Shown: one piece after another, positions 43,398 to 54,174 of the stretch
Position numbering within the stretch: the stretch's first letter is position 1
How the letters are laid out: each line of letters starts with the position of its first letter
DNA from: Cladopsammia gracilis
Lineage: Eukaryota > Cnidaria > Anthozoa > Scleractinia > Dendrophylliidae
Assembly (NCBI GenBank): GCA_022457155.1
Contig: JAJGOT010000416.1
Coordinates: 388,501-452,500, forward strand
DNA length: 64,000 nucleotides
Direction of reading: 5' to 3'
Notes under the pieces: generated by a model
Told to the model about the DNA's origin: nothing
What the model saw: only the letters and a program-made list of their open reading frames with translations
Database searches by the model: none
Translations under genes and position numbers: made by a program

Positions 43398-44707
43398 ATC
43401 ACCGCTCAATGACCCCGTTCACACAGATATTTTATTGTTAATTCCACTAACCCCGTGGCCAACACGTCGTTAAATGTGCGTTAAATCCCGGCATTGGCCG
43501 CGTTAAATCTCCGCTATCACCCGCTATGCCCCGAGGGTCGAGTATCACCAATATGCGAGCCAGCGAGCCAGCGAGTCATGTTGCGAGCCAGCGAGCCATG
43601 GCTGCGAGCCAGTGAGTCACACGAGCCATGGTTGCGAGCAATGCAAGCCACGTTAAATAACGCCTTGGAGGTTGCGAAAAACAAAACAAAAGCAACGCGG
43701 CACGCAATACACAATACACGTACACAGAAAAGCTTGAAAAACTGTTGCTTTGGAAAAATTGTGAAATTAGTGAATTAATAGTTTCATGATTTCCCGCAGA
43801 CGAGACCCTGCTTCAATTTTTTGACTTGACAGTCGATGACAGAGCAAAACGAACGGTAAGGTTTTCTTATTGCTGCTAGCGTGAAATTCATTTACTTTCC
43901 CTGATAGATCCGAGCTTTTGTAACGGCACATTCTAGTTTGTAGCCACACTCGCGCTGACCACGCGGACATTAGTAAAATTGCACGTGTTCACAAGAAAAA
44001 GTCGGTGTCACCAGATTTTATATTCATGTCAGCATTCAATCATTCTCCTGTTAAAACGGCCTAACTATTCAGATAGCACGCAGCTCTTAAAAGCTTCTAT
44101 TTCCATTGGCCTTGTAAAAGACAGCTGCTATTGTTTTTAGAGATAGGGGCATTGTTTAGGTCATTCATCCATTGTTTGATGAGCCAATAAAACAACTTAT
44201 TCTAAGAACTGCGTGGATAATTTTACCTTCATGTCACTTTAAATTTTTGAAAATTTCAGGTGGCACCCTATTTTTTGTCACTTTGCAAAAACTTTTTATC
44301 TCAACATGCCGAGTACAATTCGATAATAACAAAATGGGGATCACTGAGCTCGTTTTTACTTCAGCGCTAGATTAAATCTAAAAGGAGCCATGTCACGGCG
44401 ACTTTGCTGTTTGTGTTCGAAATTGAGCATTTCCTCATTTATGAAATGCTCTTGGAACACCCACAAGAAAACATAATATGATTCCTTGAAGGGACAACAA
44501 ACCATAATCAACCGACATATGAGAACTTGAAAAAAACTGGCAAGAGTTTTCAAGTTGCAATATACTGAAAGCACGCTTTCTCGTGCGAACAGTGAACAAG
44601 TGGGGAACAATTAACAGGACTGGGAACGAGTATTTGTGTTTTCGCGTGCCTCGCACGAATGCCTCGCATGACTCGCTGGCTCGCAGCCATGGCTCGCACG
44701 ACGGTAT
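43398..44707. other. Repeat-rich stretch, no gene
   Basis: 43540-43650 and 44650-44705 carry clustered GCGAGCCAGCGAG / CTCGCTGGCTCGC units in opposite orientations (palindromic minisatellite). The intervening sequence has no recognisable coding potential. Confidence 0.5.
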
Positions 44708-45100
44708 GTACTTGGTGTATCCCTTATTATTTTGTATTTAAACACTTAGTTTTTATTTCAGTAGAAAAAGAAGATAAAAACAGCAGAATGGGGAATCGAA
44801 CCCGGGCCGTATGATCTACTCCATGCACACTATCCACTACACCACCGACGAGTAGCTGCCGGAAATTGTAATTTTTAAGAGATATAAGATAATATGCTGC
44901 TAGCCCAGACCATATATAAGAACTAACCCTTTCGATACACTGGAAATACTGGAATCAGTGCTTAACCCTAAATACTAAAATCAGTGCTTCAACCCTAGAT
45001 ACTGTAATCCGACCCTAAATTACACTGCAATATATCTAAATACATTACAATAAGGGATACATGAATTACCATACATTATGATCAGGGATACACCAAGTAC
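44708..45100. mobile_element. 393-bp element with 16-bp TIRs and a tRNA-like core
   Basis: GTACTTGGTGTATCCC and GGGATACACCAAGTAC are exact inverted ends. The minus strand 44855-44783 has A box TGGTGTAGTGG (44844-44834) and B box GGTTCGATTCC (44802-44792), as in tRNA-Glu-type SINEs. No target duplication seen. Tandem phrases CCCTA(A/G)ATACT lie at 44950-45010. Confidence 0.65.
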
Positions 45101-46476
45101 CTAGGCGCATGACTCGCTGGCTCGCTGGCTCGCATATTGTGCATCCCCCCGAGGGTCGGGGGGCCGGGGTTTCAATTGACTGATGCATAAGAAAATGCTT
45201 TAGGGGACTCGGCGCTTGATAACGGGGGAAAACTAACTCAAATGGTCAACTCGCTTGCTAGGAAGAGCCGTCACTCTCGGAAAGTCCGGGATCAAACCAC
45301 GAACTGGTACGCAACAGGAAGGCAATCAAGAAACCTGACTTGGTTCCAACAGCGTTTATTCCTGACTTGTGAACATGATCGTCGACGATGTAATCTCCTA
45401 ACAATTGCAAACTAGGTTCTTATATACGTAAGGTACAAGTAGTCAACAAAAAGAAACACAATGAAAGTCTGAAGCGAAATCCTTTGAGCTAAGCGAAAGT
45501 AAATTTCAAAATATATTTTTAACCCAAGTGTCCATTGTTCATAATTCTATTTTTAAAAATGATGTACATTTGAAAACTCTAAAACAAACAAGTAGCAGAA
45601 AAGCCAAGTCAGCAAGCGGCTTTTAAGCACGTTCTGGTGTCGTATCAATAGATTTGCAAGGTCGGCAAATAGTTGCATAGCACGTACTAGCGATGTACCA
45701 TTATCTAGTTATTCACCTACAACAAAAGCTACTAAATTTAACTTCGATGAGTCAGCTAAACTATTCATACTGAAAAACAAAATGACACCATTACTTGCCA
45801 AGTCGTTGATTAGTTAAACAAAACTGAAAAGACACCGTGAATGCCGAACGAGACTAATTTAGAACAGTATTAACAGCTATTGTGTGTATACAGCTTGATA
45901 CGTGAAAAATCGGCTAAACATAACTTAGAATACGATAATTTACTAACAAGGTGTCAACTTGAATAGATATCGCGGAGTTGTGGAACGAACCTAATTAAGA
46001 ACGATAAGATTAACTCAAGGTAAACTATTGTTCAGAAGGTAGTACATTTTAGTATGAATAAAAGCACGACCTGGTACAGTAATTGAATGCTTGTCAAAGA
46101 GGTTAAAACAATTAATTTTGATTGTCAAAAACAAAACCCTGTTGGCTTTTTGAAGATTAAATTGCGATGAATAGCACAAAAGCTTATATAAAAGCGAATA
46201 CTAAGCAAAACCTTTCACAGCTGAATGCGGAGTAAACCAAGCTGAATTGATCCAGCTGTTGATCCAATACCAATAGCAAAACTTGAAAAACTGCCAAATA
46301 GCAAAGATAACGAAACGTGAAAACTGCTAAACAGCAAAGCGTAAACTTGAATTCTATTCGTAATATAAGCTTAATGATACCGGCAAAAGTGAAGTAAATA
46401 CGTCTTTTCTACTCAACATTTCTAATCGCACAAAACTCTTGAAATTCTCATAAATATTGCTAATTTCCTCCTAACA

Positions 46477-47130
46477 GACTGAAGAAGCATTAAGAGTGGG
46501 TCTAAACCTTAACGCAAGCAAGTGCAAGACGCTGAGAACTAAGCCCACTAGAAACAAGGGGGCAGTACGCAGCTCTTACAAGGTCTTCTCTGATTTGTTG
46601 AGAAAACAATAGAACAAACAACACAACAATGGCTAACAATAGACCCTAGACCTAAAAACAATAGAGCTGCATGATATACAGGTCCAATGAAATTAGAGGT
46701 TGTAAAGAGCTGCGTGGTATCTAGAAACAAGAAGAGAATCGTGGTGATCGGTGAACAGGTGGAAGATGTGGAGGAGTTTGCGTACCTAGCAGCCATTGTA
46801 TACAAAGATGGTTGAGGCAGTTAAAGGGACATCAGAAACAGGCTGAAAAAAGCACGAGGCGCATTCCAGAGACTACGGAGAAGAAACGAGCTACGCAGGT
46901 TCAAGACATTAGTTCCGGTCCTGCTATATGGCCGTGTAAGATAGAAGATCACAAAGCCCGAAGAAAGAAAGCTGAGCACTTTCCAATACTAATGCCAGAA
47001 ACGGATATTTAGGATCAGATGGCAGCAAATGATGACAAACAAGAGAGTGAGCGAAATAGCAAAGAGTCAATGACATAAGTTACGAGGTACGACGAAGGAG
47101 GTGAAACTGGTTAGGAAACGTACTCGGGAG
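46477..47130 (+). pseudogene. LINE reverse transcriptase, second part
   Basis: Continues the RT of 37790-38773: EEALRVGLNLNASKCKTLRT (46480), VEDVEEFAYLA (46757), KKARGAFQRLRRRNELRRFK (46850) and IFRIRWQQMMTNKRVSEIAK (47005). This is the thumb and C-terminal region of the same protein, with stops. The order and orientation match a single LINE copy interrupted by the 7.7-kb insertion. Confidence 0.78.
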
Positions 47131-47505
47131 ACAGTGTGAGAATGATCTTACGACAGTACTGAACGCCAGTTTAGCCGTCGCTTACCATTGTGAATATTAA
47201 ATTTGCAACCATGGTTTTTTCCTGGGTCAAAGACTGTGAAATCAAAGTCTTGTCAATGGCGAAATACAGTGTGCTGCTAAGCTGTGCTACGATCGTTTCG
47301 GAGTGGCCATGGAATGGACTGGATATTACACACCTTCGCAATTGACCTAAAAGGCCTGACTGCCATTAGTATGAAAGTGTGTTCTTTTTTTTTCCCTTTT
47401 ACAAAATAAATACAAAACGCTCGTTGAAATCCGTGTAAACAAGTACGGTGATCCGTGGCCAAACACCTAAAAATTAAATTTAAACGTATTAACAGCTTAG
47501 CTTAC

Positions 47506-47652
47506 CTTCCGTCGTCATATTACAATGGGCGAGTGCAGTCATATTGAGTTTTATCAAACTCAGCCAGTATTTTCCACTGACCGCTTGTCCCTCACTCATC
47601 TTTATTTCTTTACAACTTACAGCTGGCAGCTCAGGAATGGATCCAAGGAGCA
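47506..47652 (-). CDS. Exon: short Cys module (SCKEIK...HCNMTTE)
   Basis: Acceptor TTTTTACCTAACAG, donor GGAAG|GTAAGC, phase 1 on both sides, 147 nt. It encodes LLGSIPELPAVSCKEIKMSE, GQAVSGKYWLSLIKLNMTAL and AHCNMTTEG. The SCKEI-x-KYWL-CNMTT pattern resembles the start of fibrinogen/GXS-like domains (CKDI...YW...CDMTTDGGGW) but without the GGW part; in cnidarian proteins such a stub often sits between PAN and EGF domains. Confidence 0.75.
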
Positions 47653-47872
47653 CTGTTAGGTAAAAATAACGTTCCCAGCTTAGCGTATTTTAACAATGTG
47701 GAGAGTTTGCCATTCAGTTAAAGAGTTTTAAAACTGTCACGTTTTACATCTTTTTGCAATGATATCGGGATCAGTGCATCTATTGCCAACTTGCCTGCTT
47801 GCGTGTCTATAGCACACAAGATCAGACGAGAAACATCTCAGGATCTCAGAGGACACCATTCATGCAGTGAAC

Positions 47873-47937
47873 TATAGCCTGCGCACAGTCTCCTATTTCC
47901 GAAGGAAGCAAATAGGAGAAGTCTGTGCGCAGGCTAT
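47873..47937. repeat. 65-bp palindrome
   Basis: ATAGCCTGCGCACAG and CTCCTATTT on the left pair with AAATAGGAG and CTGTGCGCAGGCTAT on the right. Confidence 0.9.
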
Positions 47938-48029
47938 GGAATTTCAGTAAAGGATTGCTTAAAAATCTTCCTTTTTTCCATATAAAGTAGTTTGAGTACC
48001 CTTCACTTTTTTTTCGAATGACTGTTAAG

Positions 48030-48239
48030 TAGGTCTAAAATGGTCTAAAAATCATTCCGGATATTCCCCCCAAAATGTCTAAAAATCCCGAATTTTTCTC
48101 TAAAATCCGAATTTTTCTCTAAAAATCCCGATTTTTTCCCTAAAAATCTCGATCAATCCCGAAAAATGGTCTAAAATTTTCCGGATATTCTCTATAAATG
48201 TCTAAGAATCACGATTTATCCTTAAAAATTAAACAATTA

Positions 48240-48301
<62 letters not shown>

Positions 48302-50865
48302 GTTTCTTTATTCTATTTGTATAAATGCACAATTTATCATTCATTTTGTCATCGAAAGAAATAACAGTACCTGAGTACCGTTACGCGATTCTCGCGTTCA
48401 CGTGTAAGTGACAAGCTTCGTTACATTTTTTACAAACTAACTTCTGATAATAACTTGTTACTGATGTGACAGTCAGTTGACACCTAACTCAACCCGTGTC
48501 CAATCCAATGCGGCCGTACTATACTACCGTACCCTGTGTGACGTTTCGTGTGACTTATGGAAGGACAAATTTGTAAATAGCTCGCCAGAGAAAACTCAAA
48601 CAAATATGTATCAAGCAAATAATATTGATGTACAACTGTAAATTGGTTCACCGTCGGACTGTCCCAAACGTTAACGATTATTAACCTTGAGCATCAAGGC
48701 CGCCTCGATGTAGTCCTTTAGTGCATCGTGCCGTTGATCGCCAAACATCGTGGCCGGCAGGGAAAAGACTCTCTCGGCAGCGGCGAATGATGGCTGTATG
48801 AGAACGATTCGTTGGACTACAGCAGAGCATGCCAGGAGCTCTTGATCCTACCTTACACCATGGCCAAATGTCTACCAGATGGTCAAAATCATCGAGAATG
48901 TCTGCGGCATTGACAAGATACATTGGAAGCTCTCTGCTTAACGACTGGATCTGGTTGTTGTCTACGAACGGTATTTCGCCTAGCTGATCGATATCTGCAG
49001 CGTTAGGTCGAGACACCCTCACATACTTAGGGTTGAATAGACGTGCTGCCTTGAAGACCCGGACGGATCTTGCCACCACCGGATCATTCACCAACATCTG
49101 GGAGTAGTATGCAAAGGCTGGCACAAGGCACTGTCCCACGGCATACTGGTACCATTTCCTTTGGTCAGCCACATTCAGGAGAACCATCTCTTGAAGAGTG
49201 TTTGTGATAGTAGGTAAGTTATGCACGTGAATAAACGCACCTAGCTCCTCCAGCTTCTCGAATGCAATGAAAACTAGAACACCGTCTCCCTCTAGGGTAT
49301 AGGTCGCTTGAACGAACCTTTCAAGCTCCACAAGAGCTGCAAACTCAACCCTCAGCTGAACTGGATTTTGGCGCAATGCTTCAGATAGCTTCTGTCGGGA
49401 TGCTCATGCTCATGGGAAAGAAATGCAGGGATGTGCGCTCACTCCTCGAATACAACCTTCACACATTCCCAAAGACTCCACCATCGAGTCGAGTTGTAGC
49501 GTGGCATGATTTTCCCGGTTAGGTTCTTCCACTCTCTCCTTCCCTTCGTACTTGTCGTGAAGATAATATTCCATGATGACATGACTGATGGATTTCACAC
49601 CCACTCGGTCTAGGAAGTGGGAGATACAGCCAACATCAAGCATGCTTGGGTATAAAATGGATACTGTACTGAGGGCCTTGGTGTTCACAGGAGCTCTATC
49701 TCGCATTACAGCGAGCAGTTGACTCTGGAGGACATCTAGTTTCCTGTGCAGCACCTCGATGATGATTCGTGCCATCCCATCTCCATTAACGGAATTCCTG
49801 GGTGAGCTGGAAACGAACAAGCCTGGATTGCACTTCCCAATCATCATTGACAAATTTCACAAGGACCACCAGTGCCTCACCATCTCTGGTCGTGCCGTCA
49901 AAAATTATGCTGATATCTTTTCCCTTTATCTCTCTTTCCAAGGACTTGTATTCTTCTTCTAGTACAAAGGGGATTAGCTGCCGCATATTCGAGGATGATG
50001 AGAGACTCATTCCTGCTTCTTCGAATATTTCTCTAAAAAACTCAAGGCGATTCAGAGGTGTACCACTTTTTAGAAAAGCCTGTACAACTTTAATGCGGAA
50101 TACTCTTGTTGATGTAGGTAGAGTCTCGCCCTTAGGATGGTGTTCCTGGTCATACTTGTGCAGTGCTTGGGCAATGTCCTCTTCTAGCTTGCCGAGTGAC
50201 TTCAACTTTTTCCTTTTCCGTGTTTCTTGCTCTTTGCATGAGCCTTCAGGTTCGACTTTTTCACACTCAATACTTCCTTGCAAGCATCACAATAGATACC
50301 ATTTCCTCTTACCAGAAAGTTTTCCCCTTCAAGCTCTTCAACGCGTTGTTTTGCAGAGATCTTTGGCTCGTAGTCAGTCCGTTTCACTGACGCCTTTGGA
50401 GCCTCGACGATTTCCACCTTGATTCGTTGCTATTTTTCTTTTTCTGGCTATATCACTTCTTCTAGGAGCTCTTAAAACATCTAATAATGATTCAACTTCT
50501 TCATTCCTTTCTTCGTTTAAAGCCTCGCTGTCTGGATTATTAGCAATGGCGATTGCTTCGGCCATTTTGAGCTACAACAGCAATGCTTCCAGGCCTTGCA
50601 GTGAAGCAGCAAACTGAGCAAAGCATTCTGGGAATATGGGATAAACCGCTGACCGGTAATATTTGTAGGAAAGTGACTCAGTAGTGCAGGTTGGCACTGG
50701 CGATTAATTAAGTTGAAAAGTGGCAGTATTTCCTCGGAATTTTAGCTTGATACCTCACAAAAATTCTAAAAATCCTAAAATTTTCTAAAAATCTTTACGT
50801 TTTCTAAAAGTCTTTTTCTCCTCTAAAAATCCTTAAAAAAATCCGGATTAATGTATCTAGGCCTA
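48030..50865 (-). mobile_element. hAT transposon with 8-bp TSD
   Basis: CTGTTAAG at 48022-48029 and 50866-50873 is an exact 8-bp duplication, the hAT hallmark. Ends TAGGTCTAAAA and (complement of right end) TAGGCCTAGA are short TIRs. Both subterminal regions carry many TCTAAAAATCC(C/T) motifs (47990-48240 and 50750-50850), probable transposase-binding sites. A (TA)n microsatellite lies at 48241-48298. It lies in the first intron of the PAN-EGF-D8C gene. Confidence 0.9.
48681..50565 (-). pseudogene. hAT transposase, near full length, frameshifted
   Basis: Minus-strand order: MAEAIAIANNPDSEALNEER (50565); a C2H2/BED-like finger YCDACKEVLSVKKSNLKAHA-KSKKH (50290s); KGKDISIIFDGTTRDGEALV (49930s) with the first catalytic Asp; RDRAPVNTKALSTVSILYPS and MLDVGCISHFLDRVG (49700-49600) with the second Asp; and the hATC region PSFAAAERVFSLPATMFGDQ (48790-48730) in a different frame. 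At least four frame or stop lesions (about 50410, 50280, 49790, 48840). It belongs to the hAT-like animal family. Confidence 0.85.
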
Positions 50866-51059
50866 CTGTTAAGGGACCATTACAAAGCAATTGTTTTCTC
50901 TTAATTTTAGCCGATAATAATGTGTTGTCATTTCCTTGTGAATACTACAGGATTTTAATTACATGATTTAGTTCCATTTTGACTTACTTTACTAAAATTA
51001 AAATTGGTGTGGTATTGAATACTTCTTTAAAACTGATAAATATACGATTACATATTTAC

Positions 51060-51384
51060 CTCTATTTTTAGGCTTTTTCAGGTACAACTTGGTAATGTCT
51101 GTGATAAAGTCTTCGGGTCTCGCCTCTTTCGTGCGGTCGTTGAGCTCGCAGGTGTCTTTTCCCATAAGGTGATTGAGGCTTTGACATCTAGCCTCCATCT
51201 TGCATGCGTTTAAACAATGGAGAGAATTTCGAACCTTTAAAGTTTTAAAGACGTGTCCTCTTAGTGCCATTTTGTAGAAAGGCTGGAAGTCTCCGCATGG
51301 ATCGTGATCATGAGTACATGTGTATACAGTAGAAGACAAACAGTACAACCAAATGACAACTGTAACGAACTGGATTAATTCCAT
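51060..51384 (-). CDS. First exon: signal peptide and PAN/Apple domain
   Basis: The ATG at 51384 starts MELIQFVTVVIWLYCLSSTV, a hydrophobic signal peptide, followed by CTHDHDPCGDFQPFYKMALR, then VRNSLHCLNACKMEARCQSL and NHLMGKDTCELNDRTKEARP, the Cys pattern of PAN/Apple. The donor AGAG|GTAAAT at 51059 leaves phase 1. Upstream frame extends further, but the signal peptide decides this start. PAN/Apple domains bind proteins or carbohydrates extracellularly. Confidence 0.9.
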
Positions 51385-51534
51385 TTCGGTGGAGGGAGCG
51401 CAAAGCCTGAAATTGAGAAGAACCAAAAAGAGGTTATGGTCAAAGCAGATCAAGCTTCTGTCCCAGTAACTTATTATTGATTTAAAATATACACATAATA
51501 ATTGCTGCATTGCTGTCAGAATATCACTGGTCAT

Positions 51535-52730
51535 AAGATGGACCTTTGTCTGACGACATTATGAGCGAAGAGTAAAACAGTCTCTGTTGTGGATGACATG
51601 ACAGGTTTCATCATGTTATAAGCCAGAACCCAAAGTAACAGCTTGGAAGTTAAAAACGTCCTTGCGGGCAACAACCGGAGATTCCAGACTAAACCATCTA
51701 ATGATACTTTACGTCCATAAAGACAAAACTGATGCTATAAATCTGGTGGATCTGGCAAATTAATTTTCAACGAACGATATCCCCATAACGGTGTCCTTTT
51801 TGACGAAGTCGACACAAACTATGGCATTGTAAACAATATTAGTATCTATCTGACATGAATCTTTGTACGACTTATGACCTATTTGTTAATAGGGAGTTTA
51901 AGATAACACGACGGTGGCGGTAGCGAAAACATCATTTATAAAGCGAATTCGCATTCTCTCAAACTTCATCGCAATTATTCCAACTCGCTTAATTTGTCAA
52001 TTGTAGGCGAATTCTCCAGCAGTCGGATTCTTAAGACCAGTTCCACGGTTAGTAAAAAGAAAAAAAAAATTCGCCGGCGTGTGTTTACGCCCTCCATAAA
52101 ACGTGAAAATTAGAAAATTTCACGTCGTAGTCGTGCAGGGACGACAAAGAAATGTACCATAATGCAGAGTTGTTGTTTTGCTTACTAAACATATTGCTTT
52201 TTTAACGTCACCTTCGTCGTTGCTGCTTAAGCTCCCTAAGTTTCCTTTTTATGACGGGGGTAGCTTTGCTTGGCTTATTTGCTCCCCCCCCCCCTCCCAG
52301 TTAGACAGACAGATAGATAGGACACTAACACCAGGGACTCTATTTTAGCCTTGACGGGTCTGCAAGGAAAGGAAATGGCAAACAGCAAAACGGTCAATCT
52401 AACCTATTCCATCTTGTTCCTCTCAACGTTACAGAAAGTCTATGAGCGAGTCAGACAAGTTTCGGCGTGAAATTGGTAAGTGTGACGGTATTCTTGACGT
52501 GCATTTTTATATAGTTTTAAAAATGATATTTATATGTAAAATGAAGTCTACATAATGTATATGATTTAGCTAAAACTAAGTCGAAACCGCTTAAAAGAAG
52601 GCCTAAACGAATTAATCAAAAACGTTTATAATGATGACATATATCACCTATTTTGCAAAATTTTGCTAGTAAAAGAAATATTTAAAAATATTGTCCCAAA
52701 TTTTAAACATACTGTTAATTGGAAAGAGCA
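51535..52730. other. Upstream region, no supported gene
   Basis: 5' flank of the PAN-EGF-D8C gene on the minus strand. Only short features: a C-run at 52280 and GACAGACAGATAGATAGG near 52300. No TATA box can be assigned with confidence. Confidence 0.35.
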
Positions 52731-52735
52731 CCTTT

Positions 52736-52886
52736 TGTTGTGTATCGCCGGAGTAAATCAGATAGGGTTTACAAACACAACAAAAGGTTTAATCAAACAT
52801 GGCGGTTCTCTACAACAAGGTGCGCACATGGCATGCGTGCGCATATAGTACAACAAAAACCGCAGACCAACATGTGCGGCATAACA
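52736..52886 (-). repeat. 3' LTR of the Ty3/Gypsy element
   Basis: TG...CA ends on both strands, 151 bp. Contains palindromic AACAAAAGGT-type phrases and GCGCACATGGCATGCGTGCG. Confidence 0.85.
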
Positions 52887-52938
52887 TTCCTCCCCCCCCC
52901 CAATCACAATCAATAAATAAGTCAAAAGTTCAGTTCAG

Positions 52939-54154
52939 TTACAAGTTCAGTTTCTCTGGTGGTTTCCGCAACCGAAGGGGATAACGCCTACATGGCGGTG
53001 TTGCTGGGCTGCTAATCATGATCTCGCTCTGGTTGCTTGGAGGGTTCTCAGGAGTGTTGCTGGCATGCTTGTCCGGGGTAGATGTTTGCTCAAGGTCACT
53101 CATAGTAGGAGTTTGTAGTCCTTCATCTCCAACACTGCTTGTCGAATGCCGAGTTGCTAGAAATACTGTTGGGTTTTGTTGCGGTGTACAGTGTTCCTTG
53201 TCAAAGTTCGGGGTTACGGCAGTCTCTCTGAGTTGATCGACATGCCGTCGCCATACTGCATTTGGTGCGACTCGGACTTCGTAGGACAAGGGTCCGTAGT
53301 TGGCAGTAATGACTCCGGGAACCCACTTTCTTCCGCCTCGGTAGTCTCGGGCAACAACGGTTTGACCAACATCCAGTTTGCGGGTACGGCTGTGACTTGA
53401 CCGCAACTCTTGATCCTGCTGCTTGTCTTCCACTCTCTTCCGTATATTGGGCTTAAGTACATCCAGTTTTGTCTTGATGTTTCTTCCCATGAGGAGCATG
53501 GCTGGCGTCTCCCCAGTCGTTGCATGTGGGGTTGTTCGGTAGGCCATTAGGAAATTTGCTAGCTTCCAAGATATTGATTTCTTTTCCGTTAGGGCCGCGC
53601 GAAGGGCTTGTTTGAATGTCTGTACAAAACGTTCAGCCAATCCATTTGTAGCTGGGTGGTATGGAGCGGACCTTATGTGTTTGATACCATTGCTTCTCAA
53701 GAATTCCCCAAATTCATCTGCGGTAATTGGGGTCCATTGTCGCTAACCAGCTGTTCTGGCAAGCCATGTGTAGCGAACAGCCTTCTCAGTTCCTCGATTG
53801 TTCTGGTGGCGCTTGTAGTGGTCATCGGTACTACTTCGGGCCATTTAGAATGTGCATCTACAATAATCAGAAACATCGTTCCTAAGAATGGTCCCGCAAA
53901 GTCAATGTGGATCAGTGCCAGGGGCGTGCTGGCCATTCCCATGAGTGCAGTGGGGCGATCTTAGGATTATTCTGAGTGATTTGACAGCCAGTGCAACCTT
54001 TTGCTACTTGTTCAATTTCTCTGTCCATTCCCGGCCACCGCATGTAGCTCCGGGCCAAGGCTTTCATTTTGACAACTCCAAGGTGGCCTTCGTGAATTTC
54101 AACTAACAGCTGTGCATGGTACCTGGATGGGATTACTACCCGTGAACCCCACAT
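52939..54154 (-). pseudogene. Gypsy integrase, frameshifted
   Basis: 54154-53912 holds the H2C2 zinc region (HEGHLGVVKMKALARSYMRW, CTGCQ). 53942-53697 has HIDFAGPFLG with the first catalytic Asp and LVSDNGPQ with the second. 53700-52939 has HIRSAPYHPATNGLAERFVQ with the catalytic Glu, then a GPY/F-like region (RRGRKWVPGVITANYGPLSY) and a Pro/Ser-rich tail. Two frame breaks (about 53930 and 53700). Confidence 0.88.
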
Positions 54155-54174
54155 GAGGCAACCATCCTGTATGG

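Larger units (their letters stand above)
38803..45190. mobile_element. 6.4-kb element with TTATGCATCAGTCAATTGAA terminal repeats
   Basis: TTATGCATCAGTCAATTGAA at 38803 and its exact complement ending at 45190; C-rich pairing extends inward (CCCCCCCCGACCCCCGG against GAGGGTCGGGGGGCCGG). It contains a PLE relic, a giant foldback and a third small element. A second inner symmetry, GCGAGCCAGCGAGCCAGCGA at about 43546 and its complement at about 45112, frames the right third. It has no visible transposase. Confidence 0.7.
38774..46476. mobile_element. 7.7-kb nested insertion that splits the LINE; outer layer LTR-like
   Basis: LINE similarity stops at ...GATTGACT (38771) and resumes at GACTGAAGAAGC (46477); GACT is duplicated. 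Outer sequence (38776-38802 and 45191-46476) reads on the minus strand from TGTTAGGAGGAAATTAGC to AAAACTTCCGTCA and contains GAATAAACGC, which suggests a solo LTR of about 1.3 kb, itself split by a TIR element. No polyprotein sequence is left, so the LTR identity is tentative. Confidence 0.5.
19723..51384 (-). other. Gene: secreted PAN-EGF-EGF-D8C protein (five exons, 365 residues)
   Basis: Exons 51384-51060, 47652-47506, 37135-37013, 36304-36170 and 20090-19723 have GT donors and AG acceptors, every intron is phase 1, and the lengths (325+147+123+135+368) sum to 1098 nt, or 366 codons including the stop. The order of domains (signal peptide, PAN/Apple, short Cys module, two calcium-binding EGFs, D8C) resembles uromodulin/OIT3-like secreted proteins of cnidarians. 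The role is probably extracellular protein or glycan binding; no enzyme motif is present. Introns of 3.4, 10.4, 0.7 and 16.1 kb are filled with mobile elements. Additional exons inside the introns cannot be excluded. Confidence 0.75.

Noticed and set aside
49802..50422. 206-residue plus-strand frame
   Set aside because: It is the antisense shadow of the hAT transposase, whose motifs read clearly on the minus strand.
52425..52473. Possible plus-strand exon between TTACAG and GTAAGTG encoding MSESDKFRREI
   Set aside because: The splice-like ends are good, but it is a 49-bp piece with no second exon, no domain and no promoter evidence.
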